This document shows positions 54,329 through 64,000 of a stretch of 64,000 nucleotides of DNA, piece after piece. The stretch's first letter is position 1. Each line of letters begins with the position of its first letter. The stretch spans positions 1 to 64,000 of the forward strand of contig JABJOY010000024.1 of the NCBI GenBank assembly GCA_018664075.1. The letters run 5' to 3'. The position numbers and the translations under genes were made by a program. The DNA is from Porticoccaceae bacterium (GTDB taxonomy: Bacteria; Pseudomonadota; Gammaproteobacteria; Pseudomonadales; Porticoccaceae). The notes below the pieces were generated by a model that worked only from the letters and a program-made list of their open reading frames with translations, made no database searches and had not been told where the DNA came from.

Positions 54329-55855
54329 ATGACCTTTGATGAACTGGGCTTATCAGCTCCTATTCTTAAAGCTATTGCCGCGCAAGGCTATAGCGAGCCT
54401 TCACCGATTCAAACCAAGGCAGTTCCTGCTGTATTAGCCGGCCATGATGTTATGGCTGCTGCTCAGACAGGTACCGGTAAAACTGCTGGCTTTACATTGC
54501 CAATTCTGGAGCGTCTGTCCAAGGGCCGTCGCGCTGGTCCCAATCAGGCGCGCACTTTGATTCTGACTCCTACTCGGGAACTCGCGGCTCAGGTGGGTGA
54601 GTCGGTAGCACTGTATGGCAAGCATCTGAACTTGAGTTCTACGGTGGTATTTGGCGGTGTAAAGATTAACCCGCAGATGATGAAGCTACGTCGTGGTGTC
54701 GATATCCTGGTCGCGACGCCAGGTCGCCTAATGGATCTGCACAGCCAGAATGCAGTCAAGTTCGAACACCTGGAAGTACTGGTGCTCGACGAAGCCGACC
54801 GTATGCTGGATATGGGTTTTATCCATGATATCAAGCGAATTATTGGGCTGCTGCCGCGACGCCGCCAGAACCTGATGTTTTCGGCGACTTTTTCCGATGA
54901 TATCCGCGGTCTGGCCAAAGGCTTGGTGCGCAACCCCATAGAAATTTCTGTTAGCCCGCGCAATGCCGCGGCACCCTCGGTTGAGCAGTGGATTTGTCCG
55001 GTAGACAAGAAACAAAAGGGACCATTGCTGATCAAGCTGATTAAAGATGGCGGCTGGGATCAGGCGTTGGTCTTTACCAAAACCAAACATGGTGCCAACA
55101 AGCTGACCAAGCAGTTAGATGCGGCTGGTATTACCGCTGCCGCTATTCATGGCAACAAAAGCCAGGGGGCTCGAACCAGAGCGTTGGCTGATTTTAAAGC
55201 CAGTGAAATCCGCATACTGGTAGCAACTGATATCGCCGCCCGTGGTTTGGATATCGAGCAGCTGCCTCAGGTGGTCAACTTTGATTTGCCCAATGTATCT
55301 GAGGACTATGTCCATCGCATTGGCCGCACCGGCCGCGCTGGAGCAACGGGTCAGGCTATTTCGCTGGTGAGTGCGGACGAGGTGGATCTGCTCTCCGATA
55401 TTGAGCGTCTGACGCAAAAGTTGCTTGAGCGCAGAGAAATTGATGGCTTTGAGCCCGACCAAAACCTGCCTGAAACTACATTAAATAAACCTGTGCGACG
55501 CAACAAACCGCGCAAGGCTCTCAATAGGGAGAACAGTGCCGGTGATAACAGCCGCCACAATAATAAGTCGAGTCGATCAAAGAACCGCTCGGCCTATGGT
55601 CATGGCCCCAAGCCTGGCAGTAAGCTCAAATCTGGTGGTCGCAATCAGACCAGCAAGCCGGGACAGCGCTCTGAAGGTGCATCTGGGAAGTCAGATTCTC
55701 GCAGCGGCGAAGCGGGTCGTTCAGACTCACGGGGCAATGTTGCAGCGAAAAAGCCTGCTGGCAACTCCCCCTATGGCAGCGGTGGCAATAGAAGTTCCAG
55801 CGGTCGCAATCGCCCCTCGGGCGGTAATTCCAATCGCAGTTCAGGTCGCACGTAA
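54329..55855 (+). CDS. rhlE: DEAD-box RNA helicase, RhlE type
   Basis: 508 aa from ATG 54329. A TTG start at 54281 would add a non-conserved 16 residues. Helicase motifs in order: Q motif [74 protein letters not shown] and [10 protein letters not shown]. The core ends near residue 385. The last 120 residues are a disordered basic tail rich in S, G, N, R and K, which in RhlE-like proteins binds RNA. It acts in ribosome assembly and RNA turnover. Confidence 0.92.
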   Translation: MTFDELGLSAPILKAIAAQGYSEPSPIQTKAVPAVLAGHDVMAAAQTGTGKTAGFTLPILERLSKGRRAGPNQARTLILTPTRELAAQVGESVALYGKHLNLSSTVVFGGVKINPQMMKLRRGVDILVATPGRLMDLHSQNAVKFEHLEVLVLDEADRMLDMGFIHDIKRIIGLLPRRRQNLMFSATFSDDIRGLAKGLVRNPIEISVSPRNAAAPSVEQWICPVDKKQKGPLLIKLIKDGGWDQALVFTKTKHGANKLTKQLDAAGITAAAIHGNKSQGARTRALADFKASEIRILVATDIAARGLDIEQLPQVVNFDLPNVSEDYVHRIGRTGRAGATGQAISLVSADEVDLLSDIERLTQKLLERREIDGFEPDQNLPETTLNKPVRRNKPRKALNRENSAGDNSRHNNKSSRSKNRSAYGHGPKPGSKLKSGGRNQTSKPGQRSEGASGKSDSRSGEAGRSDSRGNVAAKKPAGNSPYGSGGNRSSSGRNRPSGGNSNRSSGRT

Positions 55856-55944
55856 CTTGCCGTTTGTATAGGTCTGTCACAAGGCCTGCCGATAACCTTA
55901 TTTCTATCTCAGATGATCTGTATTGATCGAAGGAACCCCTTTCA

Positions 55945-57510
55945 ATGTTTGAGCTTCATTTTAATAAAATTGCAACACTCAAGAACGATGTACTTTCGGG
56001 TCTTACTGTTGCTCTGGCCCTGGTGCCAGAGGCTGTCGCCTTTGCCTTTGTGGCTGGGGTTGATCCGCTGGTTGGCCTATATGCCGCCTTTATGGTGGGT
56101 CTGATTACCGCCTGTATCGGTGGCCGCCCGGGTATGATCAGTGGTGCCACTGGCGCTCTGGCTGTGGTGATGGTGTCACTGGTAGCTGACCATGGCGTTG
56201 AGTATTTGTTTATTACTGTGGTGCTGATGGGCATTCTGCAGATTACTGCCGGGGTGCTAAAACTGGGTAAGTTTATCCGCATGGTGCCTTACCCGGTGAT
56301 GCTAGGGTTTGTAAATGGCCTGGCCATTGTGATCTTTCTGGCTCAGCTTGGGCAGTTTGGCGAGGCCGGTCAGCCCGGCTGGCTGGATGGCACCTTTATG
56401 CAGGGCAGCATTGTTGATGTGGCCTGGTTGCAGGGTGAGGAGCTGTATATGCTGCTGAGTCTAGTGCTGGTGACCATGATTATAATTCATTCACTGCCGC
56501 GCTTTACCACTGCGCTACCTTCGTCCCTGGTGGCTATTGGTGTTGTGACTGGCCTGGTACTAGGGCTGGATATCAACACCAGAGTGGTGGGAGATGTGGC
56601 CAGTATCAGTGGTGGCTTGCCCAGTTTCCATATTCCCCAGGTGCCATTTAGCCTTGAGACTCTGTGGATTATCTTACCCTACGCGATTATTTTGGCGGCT
56701 ATCGGCTTGATTGAATCCCTGCTGACATTGCGCCTGATTGATGAGATTACCGAAACTCGCGGCCGCGGCAATCGTGAATGTATAGGCCAGGGTGTGGCCA
56801 ATACCGTCACTGGTTTCTTTGGCGGCATGGGGGGTTGTGCCATGATTGGTCAGAGCATGATCAATGTAAATTCCGGTGGTCGCGGCCGCATGTCTGGCAT
56901 CAGTGCGGCAGTGTTTTTGTTGCTGTTTATTCTGGTGGCCTCGCCATTGATTGAGCAGATTCCCCTGGCTGCATTGATTGGTGTGATGTTTATTGTGGTG
57001 ATCGGCACCTTTGAATGGTCGAGCTTTCGTATTGTCGGCAAGGTGCCCCGCAGCGATGCACTGATTCTGGTGACTGTGTCCGGGGTGACTGTAGCCACAG
57101 ATTTGGCAGTTGCCGTGGTAGTGGGTGTCATTATTTCGGCGCTGGTATTTGCCTGGGAGCATGCCAAGCATATTCGCATTGATGCCCGCGAAGATCACAA
57201 AGGCTCTACCGTTTATGCAGTGACTGGGCCATTGTTCTTTGGCTCTGTCACCTCCTTTTTGGAGCGCTTTGACCCCAAGGCAGACAATGATGACGTGGTA
57301 ATTGATTTTGCTCGCTCCAGGGTGGCGGATCACTCCGGGTTGGAAGCCATTGATACTTTGGCTGAGCGCTATGAAAATGCGGGAAAAACATTACACTTGG
57401 TACATCTGAGTGAAGAGTGCCGCAAGCTGTTAAAGAAAGCCGGCAATTTGGTCGAGGTCAATGTGATCGAAGATCCTAAATACTTTGTTGCGGAAGACAG
57501 TCTAGCCTGA
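55945..57510 (+). CDS. SulP family inorganic anion transporter
   Basis: 521 aa. About eleven to twelve hydrophobic segments are followed by a C-terminal STAS domain (about residues 420-510: [23 protein letters not shown] and [26 protein letters not shown]). N-terminal signatures include [31 protein letters not shown] and [17 protein letters not shown]. SulP proteins carry sulfate, bicarbonate or dicarboxylates. Proximity to cysC and sat makes sulfate plausible but does not prove it. The stop overlaps the start of the next gene (TGATG). Confidence 0.92.
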   Translation: MFELHFNKIATLKNDVLSGLTVALALVPEAVAFAFVAGVDPLVGLYAAFMVGLITACIGGRPGMISGATGALAVVMVSLVADHGVEYLFITVVLMGILQITAGVLKLGKFIRMVPYPVMLGFVNGLAIVIFLAQLGQFGEAGQPGWLDGTFMQGSIVDVAWLQGEELYMLLSLVLVTMIIIHSLPRFTTALPSSLVAIGVVTGLVLGLDINTRVVGDVASISGGLPSFHIPQVPFSLETLWIILPYAIILAAIGLIESLLTLRLIDEITETRGRGNRECIGQGVANTVTGFFGGMGGCAMIGQSMINVNSGGRGRMSGISAAVFLLLFILVASPLIEQIPLAALIGVMFIVVIGTFEWSSFRIVGKVPRSDALILVTVSGVTVATDLAVAVVVGVIISALVFAWEHAKHIRIDAREDHKGSTVYAVTGPLFFGSVTSFLERFDPKADNDDVVIDFARSRVADHSGLEAIDTLAERYENAGKTLHLVHLSEECRKLLKKAGNLVEVNVIEDPKYFVAEDSLA

Positions 57511-58028
57511 TGAATTTAAAACTGGCCATTTTTAAACCTATGCTAAAGCTGGCGATGGAGCGCACCGGCCATGGCGCTGCATTGGGTTTTGAATTGACCA
57601 GAGTAGGGCGCGGGGAAGTGGAGATGAGCTTCCCCTACAAGGAAGAGGTGGTGGGTAACCCTGTTACTGGTGTTGTCCATGGCGGGGTGATTGTCAGCCT
57701 GCTGGATACCTGCTGTGGCTGTGCCGCTATCTCTGTGCTCAAGCGACCCTCGGTGACTCCCACTATGGATCTGCGTCTGGACTATATGCATCCGGCGGAA
57801 CCCGGCCAGCCTATCTACGTGTCAGCCAAGGTCTATAGAGATACTTCCAATGTGATTTTCTGCCGCGGCTCGGCCTGGCAGGATGATCCGGAAAACCCAA
57901 TTGCCCATTGTGTAGCCACCTTTATGAGAGTGGATACCCCGAGTATTTCTCTGGGCAATGTGATTCGTCGTCGCTTTAAGCGTCTGATCCATGGGGACAA
58001 GGCCTATGAGCGAGAGGCGGATAAATGA
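57510..58028 (+). CDS. PaaI-type hotdog-fold thioesterase (first of two)
   Basis: 172 aa. The hotdog core has GRGEVEMSFPYKEEVVGNPVTGVVHGGVIVSLLDTCCGCAAISVL, with the catalytic Asp in HGGVIVSLLD, followed by TPTMDLRLDYMHPAEPGQPIYVSAKVYR. Such enzymes hydrolyse acyl-CoA thioesters and are cytoplasmic. A C-terminal basic tail (RRRFKRLIHGDKAYEREADK) is longer than usual. The start shares its A with the SulP stop. Confidence 0.87.
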   Translation: MNLKLAIFKPMLKLAMERTGHGAALGFELTRVGRGEVEMSFPYKEEVVGNPVTGVVHGGVIVSLLDTCCGCAAISVLKRPSVTPTMDLRLDYMHPAEPGQPIYVSAKVYRDTSNVIFCRGSAWQDDPENPIAHCVATFMRVDTPSISLGNVIRRRFKRLIHGDKAYEREADK

Positions 58029-58471
58029 GTATCCAACTTAAGGAATTGCTGACCGGTTTGACTAGTGCCAGAGCTGCAGGCAACCCCCAGTCTGTTCTGG
58101 ATTTGATTCCCTACAGCAGCTTTATCGGCGCTCAGGCCAGGTTAGAGCAGGATGGGGTGCTGTACTGGTTAGATCGACGTCCATCCAATATAGGCAACCC
58201 CAGTCTGCCCGCTATTCATGGTGGTGTGATTGGCGGTTTTCTCGAGCTCAGTGCAGCCATAGAAATTCTCTATACACTGGATGTAAATCTGGTGCCCAAG
58301 GTGGTGGATTTCTCCCTGGATTATCTGCGCCCGGGCCGCTATAAAACGATCTATGCCAATTGCACCGTGCTGCGTCAGGGTAACAAACTGGTCAATGTTA
58401 CGGCCACCGCCTGGCAGGACGATATCCAGACACCCATAGCGACTGCCCGCTGCCACTTTCTGATTTCCTGA
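58025..58471 (+). CDS. PaaI-type hotdog-fold thioesterase (second of two)
   Basis: 148 aa. IPYSSFIGAQARLEQDGVLYWLDRRPSNIGNPSLPAIHGGVIGGFLELSAAIEILY is the hotdog helix region. The catalytic acid following HGGV is at GGFLE, so it is a glutamate rather than the aspartate of the upstream paralogue. VVDFSLDYLRPGRYKTIYANCTVLRQG follows. It overlaps the first thioesterase by four bases (ATGA). The two may form a heteromeric enzyme. Confidence 0.85.
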   Translation: MSIQLKELLTGLTSARAAGNPQSVLDLIPYSSFIGAQARLEQDGVLYWLDRRPSNIGNPSLPAIHGGVIGGFLELSAAIEILYTLDVNLVPKVVDFSLDYLRPGRYKTIYANCTVLRQGNKLVNVTATAWQDDIQTPIATARCHFLIS

Positions 58472-58492
58472 GTAAAATTTCTCCCGCCGGTG

Positions 58493-58520
58493 CTTGAAAT
58501 CATCGCGCTCGCCCCCATCT
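58493..58520 (+). promoter_or_regulatory. Sigma-32 heat-shock promoter of htpG
   Basis: CTTGAAA (58493-58499) and CCCCATCT (58513-58520) with 13 bases between them match the RpoH consensus CTTGAAA-N11-16-CCCCATNT at every defined position. The start codon of htpG is 50 bases downstream with TAGGAG about 9 bases before the ATG. Confidence 0.9.
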
Positions 58521-58569
58521 CTTAAAACAACAAAAAGTAACAGTTTTTTAATTAGGAGATATAACGGAA

Positions 58570-60519
58570 ATGACTGCCAAAGCTAAATCAGGTGCTGAAA
58601 CCCTGGGTTTTCAAACCGAGGCCAAGCAACTTCTTCATTTAATGATTCACTCCCTGTACTCCAACAAGGAGATTTTCCTGCGAGAATTAATTTCTAACGC
58701 CTCCGATGCCACTGACAAATTGCGTTTTGAAGCGCTTGAAAACTCCGCGCTGTATGAAGATGATGGCGACTTGCGTATTCGTATTGCTGTGGATGAAGAG
58801 GCCAAGACCATTGAAATTTCCGACAATGGTATAGGTATGTCGAGAGAGGAGGTGATTACCAATCTGGGTACTATTGCCAAGTCTGGCACTGCTGAGTTTC
58901 TGAAAAACCTGACCGGCGATCAGAAGCAGGATTCCCAGTTGATTGGTCAGTTTGGTGTGGGCTTTTATTCTTCGTTTATTGTTGCTGATCGCGTAGTGGT
59001 CGAGACCCGCCGTGCCGCGGCTGGCGTTGACGAAGGCGTGCGCTGGAGCTGTGAGGGTGAAGCGGACTATCAGATTGAGCAGATTGAACGCCCTCAGCGT
59101 GGTACTTCTATTACGCTGCACCTGAAATCCGAAGAGCAGGAATTTGCCAATGACTGGCGACTGCGCAGTATTGTGAAGAAATACTCTGACCATATTGCTA
59201 TTCCGGTGCAAATGCTTAAGCCAGCGACACCACCAATGCCAGGGGTTGAAGACAAGGCAGATGATATTGAAGATGCCGAGATTGTCCCCGAATGGGATGC
59301 GGTGAATGATGCTCAGGCCCTGTGGACCAAATCGCGAAATGATGTCAGCGATGAGGACTACAAAGAGTTTTATCGCCATGTGTCCCATGACTTTGCCGAG
59401 CCACTGGCCTGGAGCCACAATCGCGTGGAAGGTAAGCAGGATTACACCAGTTTGCTGTATATCCCAGGCATGGCGCCTATGGATCTGTACCAGCGCGAAG
59501 CGGCCCGCGGTATCAAACTGTATATCAAGCGCACCTTTATTATGGATGACGCGGAACAGTTTATGCCCATGTACCTGCGATTTGTAAAAGGTGTGCTGGA
59601 CAGTGCCGATCTGCCTCTCAATGTGTCGCGGGAGATTCTGCAAAGCACCCCAATGGTTGACAGTATTCGTGCCGCTCTGACCAAACGAGTACTGGATATG
59701 CTGGCCAAGCTGGCCAAAAATGAACCAGAAAAGTACGCCACATTCTGGACCCAGTTTGGAGCTGTGCTCAAAGAGGGCCCCAGTGAAGATAACGGCAACC
59801 GCGAGAAGATTGCCAAACTTTTCCGCTTTGCCAGCTCTAGCAGCGAAGGTGCTGAGCCAACAGTGAGCCTGGCTGATTATATTGAGCGCATGAAAGAAGG
59901 GCAGGACAAAATCTACTATGTCACCGGCGACAGCTATTCGGTTATTGCCAACAGCCCCTATCTAGAAGTGTTCCGCAAGCATGGTATCGAAGTGCTGCTG
60001 ATGTCCGATCGTATCGATGAATGGATGATGGGTTATCTGACTGAATTTGATGGCAAGTCATTCCAGGATGTTGCCCGCGGCGAGCTGGATCTAAGCAAAA
60101 TTACTGGCGAAGACCCAAAGTCAGAGAGCAATGCAGAGGCTGACGATAAAGCTGATGATGGCGAGCATGGGGAGCTACTAACCCGCATTAAATCACTGCT
60201 GGAAGAGAAGGTGGAAGAGGTGCGCAGCACCAGCCGTCTGACCAGTTCACCGGCCTGCCTGGTGGTGGGTGACAATGATATGGGTGAGCAGATGCGCAAA
60301 ATTATGCAGGCCGCCGGTCAGGCTGTTCCAGAGTCCAAGCCGATTCTTGAGATTAATATGCAGCATCCTCTGGTGGGCAAACTGGAGACTGAAACTGATA
60401 CTGATGCGTCGGCGCGCCTGGCCAGAATCCTGTTTGATCAGGCTGCACTGTCTGCAGGCAGACCATTGGAGAACCCTGCTGAATTTGTCCAGGAGCTAAA
60501 TCATATAATGTTTGGCTAA
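58570..60519 (+). CDS. htpG: Molecular chaperone HtpG (Hsp90)
   Basis: 649 aa, slightly longer than E. coli HtpG. The GHKL ATPase domain begins [44 protein letters not shown] and continues with [26 protein letters not shown] and [15 protein letters not shown]. The middle domain has [19 protein letters not shown], and the C-terminal dimerisation domain is present. HtpG remodels client proteins with DnaK. It is a single-gene unit, with a sigma-32 promoter in front and a terminator behind. Confidence 0.97.
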   Translation: MTAKAKSGAETLGFQTEAKQLLHLMIHSLYSNKEIFLRELISNASDATDKLRFEALENSALYEDDGDLRIRIAVDEEAKTIEISDNGIGMSREEVITNLGTIAKSGTAEFLKNLTGDQKQDSQLIGQFGVGFYSSFIVADRVVVETRRAAAGVDEGVRWSCEGEADYQIEQIERPQRGTSITLHLKSEEQEFANDWRLRSIVKKYSDHIAIPVQMLKPATPPMPGVEDKADDIEDAEIVPEWDAVNDAQALWTKSRNDVSDEDYKEFYRHVSHDFAEPLAWSHNRVEGKQDYTSLLYIPGMAPMDLYQREAARGIKLYIKRTFIMDDAEQFMPMYLRFVKGVLDSADLPLNVSREILQSTPMVDSIRAALTKRVLDMLAKLAKNEPEKYATFWTQFGAVLKEGPSEDNGNREKIAKLFRFASSSSEGAEPTVSLADYIERMKEGQDKIYYVTGDSYSVIANSPYLEVFRKHGIEVLLMSDRIDEWMMGYLTEFDGKSFQDVARGELDLSKITGEDPKSESNAEADDKADDGEHGELLTRIKSLLEEKVEEVRSTSRLTSSPACLVVGDNDMGEQMRKIMQAAGQAVPESKPILEINMQHPLVGKLETETDTDASARLARILFDQAALSAGRPLENPAEFVQELNHIMFG

Positions 60520-60536
60520 AACCGGCCCAAGTAGGT

Positions 60537-60567
60537 TAAAAAGCGCTCTTTCGGGGGCGCTTTTTTG
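60537..60567 (+). terminator. Rho-independent terminator after htpG
   Basis: AAAAAGCGC (60538-60546) pairs with GCGCTTTTTT (60557-60566) across a loop of about ten bases (TCTTTCGGGG), giving a GCGC-closed stem with A and T tracts. It is about 20 bases after the htpG stop and upstream of the gpsA start. Confidence 0.85.
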
Positions 60568-60615
60568 ATTTCTGGGCTTATAATGTGGCCTGCGGGTGAC
60601 CTTGTAGGAGCGATC

Positions 60616-61647
60616 TTGAGTCAGATTAAAAATCATAAAGTAGCTGTGTTGGGTGGCGGGAGTTTTGGTACCGCTATTGCCCATATGATTGCCAGTAATA
60701 ATTACCAGACCAGTTTTTGGCTGCGCAGTGAAACGCGCGTTCAGCAGATCAGGGATACTGGTGAAAATGCCGCCTATTTGCCCGGTTACAGGCTGCATAA
60801 GTCGCTGCAGCTGGGAACAGATTTGGAGCAGGCGGTAGCAGATGCGGATACGGTATTTTTTGCCGTGCCCAGCAGCTCTATTCGTCAGCTTGCCCGGCAG
60901 GCTTGCCCCTTTTTAAAACCCGGCACTATTTTGATCAGTACCGCCAAAGGTATTGAGTCAGACAGTTTTATGCTGCCCAGCCAGATTCTGGAACAGGAAA
61001 TACCCCAGTGTGAGGTGGGCGTGATCAGCGGTCCAAATCTGGCTAAGGAGATTGCGGCATTTGAGATTACCGCGACGGTGGTGGCCAGTGATAGCGATAG
61101 TTTGTGCGCTCAGGTTCAGGCGTTGCTGAGCTCGAAGTATTTTCGCGTCTATGCCAATCATGATCGTTACGGCGTTGAATTGGCTGGGGCGCTAAAAAAT
61201 ATTTATGCCATTGTGTCCGGTATTGCCGAGGCTATGCATGCGGGACAAAATACCAAGTCTGTGGTGCTGACTCGAAGCCTAGCTGAGATGAGTCGTTTTG
61301 CGGTCAAGTTGGGGGCCAATCCATTGACATTTTTAGGTCTCAGCGGTGTTGGTGACCTCTATGTGACCTGCACCTCGCCCCTGAGCCGAAACTTCCGTAT
61401 TGGTGTGGCTCTGGGGCAGGGCAAAACCCTGGATCAGGCAATCGCCGAGGTCGGCCAGGTTGCTGAAGGCGTAAATACGACTAAACTAGTAAAAGAGAAA
61501 GCCGATGCTTTGGGTATTTATATGCCCCTGGCCTCCGCTTTGTATGCCACATTATTTGAGCAACGACCGATTATGGAATCATTGAAAACCATGATGCTCG
61601 CGGAACAAAATACTGATGTTGAATTTATGGTGAAGACAAATGACTGA
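60616..61647 (+). CDS. gpsA: Glycerol-3-phosphate dehydrogenase [NAD(P)+]
   Basis: 343 aa from TTG 60616 with AGGAG at 60606-60610. The frame is open from 60565, but that start lies in the terminator of htpG. The NAD motif is [16 protein letters not shown], followed by [35 protein letters not shown], the catalytic lysine in [19 protein letters not shown] and [25 protein letters not shown]. It makes sn-glycerol 3-phosphate for phospholipids. It overlaps the next gene by 8 bases. Confidence 0.96.
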   Translation: MSQIKNHKVAVLGGGSFGTAIAHMIASNNYQTSFWLRSETRVQQIRDTGENAAYLPGYRLHKSLQLGTDLEQAVADADTVFFAVPSSSIRQLARQACPFLKPGTILISTAKGIESDSFMLPSQILEQEIPQCEVGVISGPNLAKEIAAFEITATVVASDSDSLCAQVQALLSSKYFRVYANHDRYGVELAGALKNIYAIVSGIAEAMHAGQNTKSVVLTRSLAEMSRFAVKLGANPLTFLGLSGVGDLYVTCTSPLSRNFRIGVALGQGKTLDQAIAEVGQVAEGVNTTKLVKEKADALGIYMPLASALYATLFEQRPIMESLKTMMLAEQNTDVEFMVKTND

Positions 61648-62053
61648 CAATAAACTCCCTCTGACAAATATTAATACCTGGATTCGTTTTGCCTATATGG
61701 TGCTGTTTACCGTGCTGTTAATGGCTGCCCGACTGGTGATCAGTCTGGTGGTTATTGTGCAGTTTGCGCTGGTGTTGCTGACGGGCAATGACAACGAGAA
61801 TCTGCGCAATCTTGGCCAGGGGCTGGGCAAGTGGGTGTATCAGACGCTGATGTTTTTAACCTTCAATGCTAATGATAAGCCTTTTCCCTTTAATGAATGG
61901 CCTGTTGTAGACCCCTCTGAGGGCTATGAAGTGCGTTCGCCGGAGCAGGTTGAAGATGCCGAGTTTGTCGAGGTAGATGAAGCCGATGATATTGATGACG
62001 GCGATGTGCCTTCATTTACCGATGGCGACAGCGAGCCTGAAAAAGATAAGTAG
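61640..62053 (+). CDS. DUF4389 domain-containing membrane protein
   Basis: 137 aa. [78 protein letters not shown] is the DUF4389 core with two hydrophobic helices, and the remaining 50 residues are strongly acidic. The function is unknown. It overlaps gpsA and is followed by sixA, an arrangement also seen in pseudomonads. Confidence 0.88.
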   Translation: MTDNKLPLTNINTWIRFAYMVLFTVLLMAARLVISLVVIVQFALVLLTGNDNENLRNLGQGLGKWVYQTLMFLTFNANDKPFPFNEWPVVDPSEGYEVRSPEQVEDAEFVEVDEADDIDDGDVPSFTDGDSEPEKDK

Positions 62054-62058
62054 TTAAC

Positions 62059-62508
62059 TTGGAGCTGTTGATACTGCGCCATGGCGATGCAGAGGCTGGA
62101 TCGCCGGACCGCTATCGACAGCTTTCGGCCTATGGCCGCGATCAAGTCCAGCGCCAGGCCCTGAAGCATCAGCATGAAGCTGCTGCGATAGAGTTGGTGG
62201 TCAGTAGCCCCTACACTAGGGCGGCTCAGACCGCAGAAATTTTTATCAGAACAATAAAACATAACAGAATCGATTGGTTAGATGATCTAACGCCCCAGGG
62301 TAATCTGCGGGCCATAGAGGGATTTTTGCAACAAACCCAAGCTCAACATGTGCTGCTGGTAAGTCATTTGCCATTGGTAGGGTTGTTGATCGATTATTTA
62401 ACCGGAGACAGAGGTGCAGGTATGGGCACCGGGAATCTTGCCTCCCTCTCTATGGACTACCCTGCACAGGGTTTAGCTACATTAAACTGGAATCACCATG
62501 TCGATTGA
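62059..62508 (+). CDS. sixA: Phosphohistidine phosphatase SixA
   Basis: 149 aa from TTG 62059. The histidine-phosphatase RHG motif lies at the very N-terminus (LILRHGDAEAG), followed by ELVVSSPYTRAAQTAEI and the second catalytic histidine in VLLVSHLPLVGLL. SixA removes phosphate from histidine of phosphotransfer proteins (such as ArcB or NPr). No good ribosome site is visible, so translation may be coupled to the preceding gene, which ends five bases earlier. Confidence 0.9.
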   Translation: MELLILRHGDAEAGSPDRYRQLSAYGRDQVQRQALKHQHEAAAIELVVSSPYTRAAQTAEIFIRTIKHNRIDWLDDLTPQGNLRAIEGFLQQTQAQHVLLVSHLPLVGLLIDYLTGDRGAGMGTGNLASLSMDYPAQGLATLNWNHHVD

Positions 62509-63358
62509 ATTTATCCGCGAACGCACCTTTGAAAATAACGGTATACAGCTGGCTGCAAAAGAATGGGGCCGCTCCGGCTATCAGCCAGTGATTGCTCTGC
62601 ACGGCTGGCTGGATAATGCCAATAGCTTTGATCGCATGCTGCCGGGTATGGAGCACCTGCATATTATTGCCCTTGATCTGGCTGGCCATGGCCGCAGCGG
62701 TTTTCGCTCAAGGGATTCCGGCTACGATATCTGGCACGATATTGGCGATGTTATGGCTGTGGCAGATCAGATGGGCTGGGATACCTTTGCCCTGATTGGT
62801 CATTCCAGGGGCGCCATTATCTCCAGTTTGATTGCCGGGACATTTCCAGAGCGTATCAGTCATGCGGCCCTGATTGATGGCTATGTGCCTCTGCCTACTC
62901 CGGCGGATAAATCCCCGGAACAGATCGCTCGAGCTATTCGTGAGGCCAAGCGCTTTGGGGCGTCCTCGCCCACAGTATTTGGTGATTATGAGCGGGCGGT
63001 ACAGGCTCGCGTTAAAGGCTTTGTGCCTCTGCAATACGAAGCAGCTGCCATACTGGCGGAGCGCGGCGTAGCGGAACTGGAGGAGGGTGGTTTTTACTGG
63101 CGCAATGATCAGCGTTTGAAAGCGGCCTCGATGATTAAATTTACTCGAGATCATATCCAGAGCTTTCTAGATGCAATAACTGCCAGAATTATGTTTATTC
63201 AGGCTGAGAGCAGCGGCTTTACGCCTGAGGCAGATCAATTGAAACTGTTTAAATCGGTACCCCAACTGCAGTTTGAGACTATGCCAGGCTCCCACCATCT
63301 GCATTTGGAAGATCAAGCTGAGCTGGTCGCGGCCAAGGTGCAAAGCTTTTTACTTTGA
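62498..63358 (+). CDS. Alpha/beta hydrolase
   Basis: 286 aa. The fold is clear from YQPVIALHGWLDNANSFDRMLPGM, IALDLAGHGRSGFRS, the nucleophile elbow GHSRGAIIS (serine near residue 108) and the terminal histidine in MPGSHHLHLED. The specificity (esterase, haloalkane-type or epoxide hydrolase) cannot be told. Its start overlaps the end of sixA by 11 bases, so it is in the gpsA-DUF4389-sixA operon. Confidence 0.9.
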   Translation: MSIEFIRERTFENNGIQLAAKEWGRSGYQPVIALHGWLDNANSFDRMLPGMEHLHIIALDLAGHGRSGFRSRDSGYDIWHDIGDVMAVADQMGWDTFALIGHSRGAIISSLIAGTFPERISHAALIDGYVPLPTPADKSPEQIARAIREAKRFGASSPTVFGDYERAVQARVKGFVPLQYEAAAILAERGVAELEEGGFYWRNDQRLKAASMIKFTRDHIQSFLDAITARIMFIQAESSGFTPEADQLKLFKSVPQLQFETMPGSHHLHLEDQAELVAAKVQSFLL

Positions 63359-63468
63359 TATCTGCCCGTTATCTTGACCAGGCTCAAGCTAAGCTCTACT
63401 TTTAAGTTATTGGGCTGAGTCTGTATTATTATTTCTGCACTGTTAATCTGAAATATTGGAGGAGAGTC

Positions 63469-63720
63469 ATGATGGCAATAACTGTTGCGCAGTTGACGGC
63501 ATTTCTGGGTTGGAGCAGTTTAATTAATATAGGCATTTTATTGATCAGCACCTTGTTTGTGGTCTGGCGTCGGGATTTTGCCGTTAAGATTCACAGTTCA
63601 ATGTTTGACCTTGATCCGCAGGCAGTTCCGAAAATGTATTTTGATTATTTGGGCCGCTACAAGCTGCTGCTGCTGGTGTTTAATATTGTGCCTTATCTTG
63701 CGCTGAGGATTATCGCTTAG
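63469..63720 (+). CDS. Small membrane protein (DUF6868-like)
   Basis: 83 aa from ATG 63469 with GGAGG six bases upstream. Two hydrophobic segments (about residues 15-34 and 65-81) flank a polar middle with FAVKIHSSMFDLDPQAVPKMYFDYLGRYKLLLLVFNIVPYLALR. The pattern resembles the small DUF6868-type membrane proteins, an attribution from memory. The 110-base upstream gap shows nothing definite. Confidence 0.65.
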   Translation: MMAITVAQLTAFLGWSSLINIGILLISTLFVVWRRDFAVKIHSSMFDLDPQAVPKMYFDYLGRYKLLLLVFNIVPYLALRIIA

Positions 63721-63801
63721 GGTTAAACGATAGTCGTTAAAGGGGCAGGGATTTGCCTGCTGGAATCTGATTTCCAGAATTGACAAGGAGTCTGTAGAGA
63801 A

Positions 63802-64000
63802 ATGGAGTTTTCACCTGAAGCTGCGTTAGAACCGCAACCCTGTTCTGTGTGTTGTGGTAGTAAAATCCACCAATGTTCCCAATGCTACGGCAGTGGCAAT
63901 GTTATCTGTATTGGCTGCTTTGGCAATGATCACGAGCAGGTCTGTTCTATCTGCAATGGCCACAAGAAGACCCAGTGCAGCCTCTGTATTCAGGGATTGG
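63802..64000 (+). CDS. Cysteine-rich zinc-ribbon-like protein, N-terminal part (cut by window edge)
   Basis: The frame from ATG 63802 is open to the window end (66 codons). AAGGAG lies 11 bases upstream. Eleven cysteines are arranged mostly as CXXC pairs (C14-C17, C25-C28, C36-C39, C48-C51, C59-C62), some followed by GSG or NG as in DnaJ-type zinc repeats (CSQCYGSG; CSICNG). The protein probably binds zinc. Identity cannot be settled without the rest of the gene. Confidence 0.6.
   Translation, partial: MEFSPEAALEPQPCSVCCGSKIHQCSQCYGSGNVICIGCFGNDHEQVCSICNGHKKTQCSLCIQGL

Noticed and set aside
58687-59643. Long minus-strand open frame opposite htpG (318 codons)
   Set aside because: It lies wholly inside htpG, and its translation has the skewed composition expected of an antisense shadow.

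Overview
This is a chromosomal stretch of a gammaproteobacterium, most likely a marine Cellvibrionales/Porticoccaceae-type (SAR92-like) relative of Pseudomonas. The placement rests on gene content and order, not on a marker phylogeny. Chromosome condensation is by SMC-ScpA-ScpB rather than MukBEF, division uses ZipA, and TyrA and AroA are fused as in pseudomonads. The order mtaD-ubiG-gph/mupP-yciK divergent from gyrA-pheA-tyrA/aroA-cmk-rpsA-ihfB closely follows the Pseudomonas layout, with serC and hisC (and mtnA) missing from their usual slots. I see no rRNA, tRNA, CRISPR array, insertion sequence or phage gene, and no gene-free stretch over 300 bases.

Left part (1-33 kb) is mostly housekeeping. 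It starts with the end of a cytochrome c maturation operon (ccmF tail, ccmG, ccmH, ccmI), then smc, zipA, ligA, two small unknown genes and an MFS permease. A leftward operon follows (SH3/YgiM-like protein, cyclophilin, pdxJ, DUF2520 protein, SpoU methyltransferase) with a promoter and operator-like repeat in front of it. Next come yciI and a VC0807-type membrane protein, and a TPP enzyme that has lost its C-terminal domain. After that come yciO, scpA, scpB and rluB, and then the gyrA divergon. rpsA and ihfB each end in a clear rho-independent terminator.

Middle part (33-51 kb) is accessory and catabolic in character. It contains a PQQ quinohemoprotein dehydrogenase, a kappa-GST/HCCA-isomerase-like protein, a TetR regulator, an exported metallo-beta-lactamase-fold protein, two unusually long GSTs sharing a C-terminal extension, a tandem-domain HCCA-isomerase-like protein, an orphan acyl-CoA carboxyltransferase, a small monooxygenase, a membrane-anchored sulfatase, a bifunctional enoyl-CoA hydratase/3-hydroxyacyl-CoA dehydrogenase, a nitronate-monooxygenase-type flavoprotein and an ACAD10-like phosphotransferase. 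The substrate of this putative pathway is not evident. It is the best candidate in the window for an undescribed system.

Right part (51-64 kb) holds sulfate activation (cysC, sat, with a DHH phosphoesterase that may clear PAP), a VOC protein, an RhlE-type helicase, a SulP transporter coupled to two hotdog thioesterases, htpG behind a textbook sigma-32 promoter, gpsA, a DUF4389 protein, sixA, an alpha/beta hydrolase, a small membrane protein, and the start of a cysteine-rich protein cut by the window edge.
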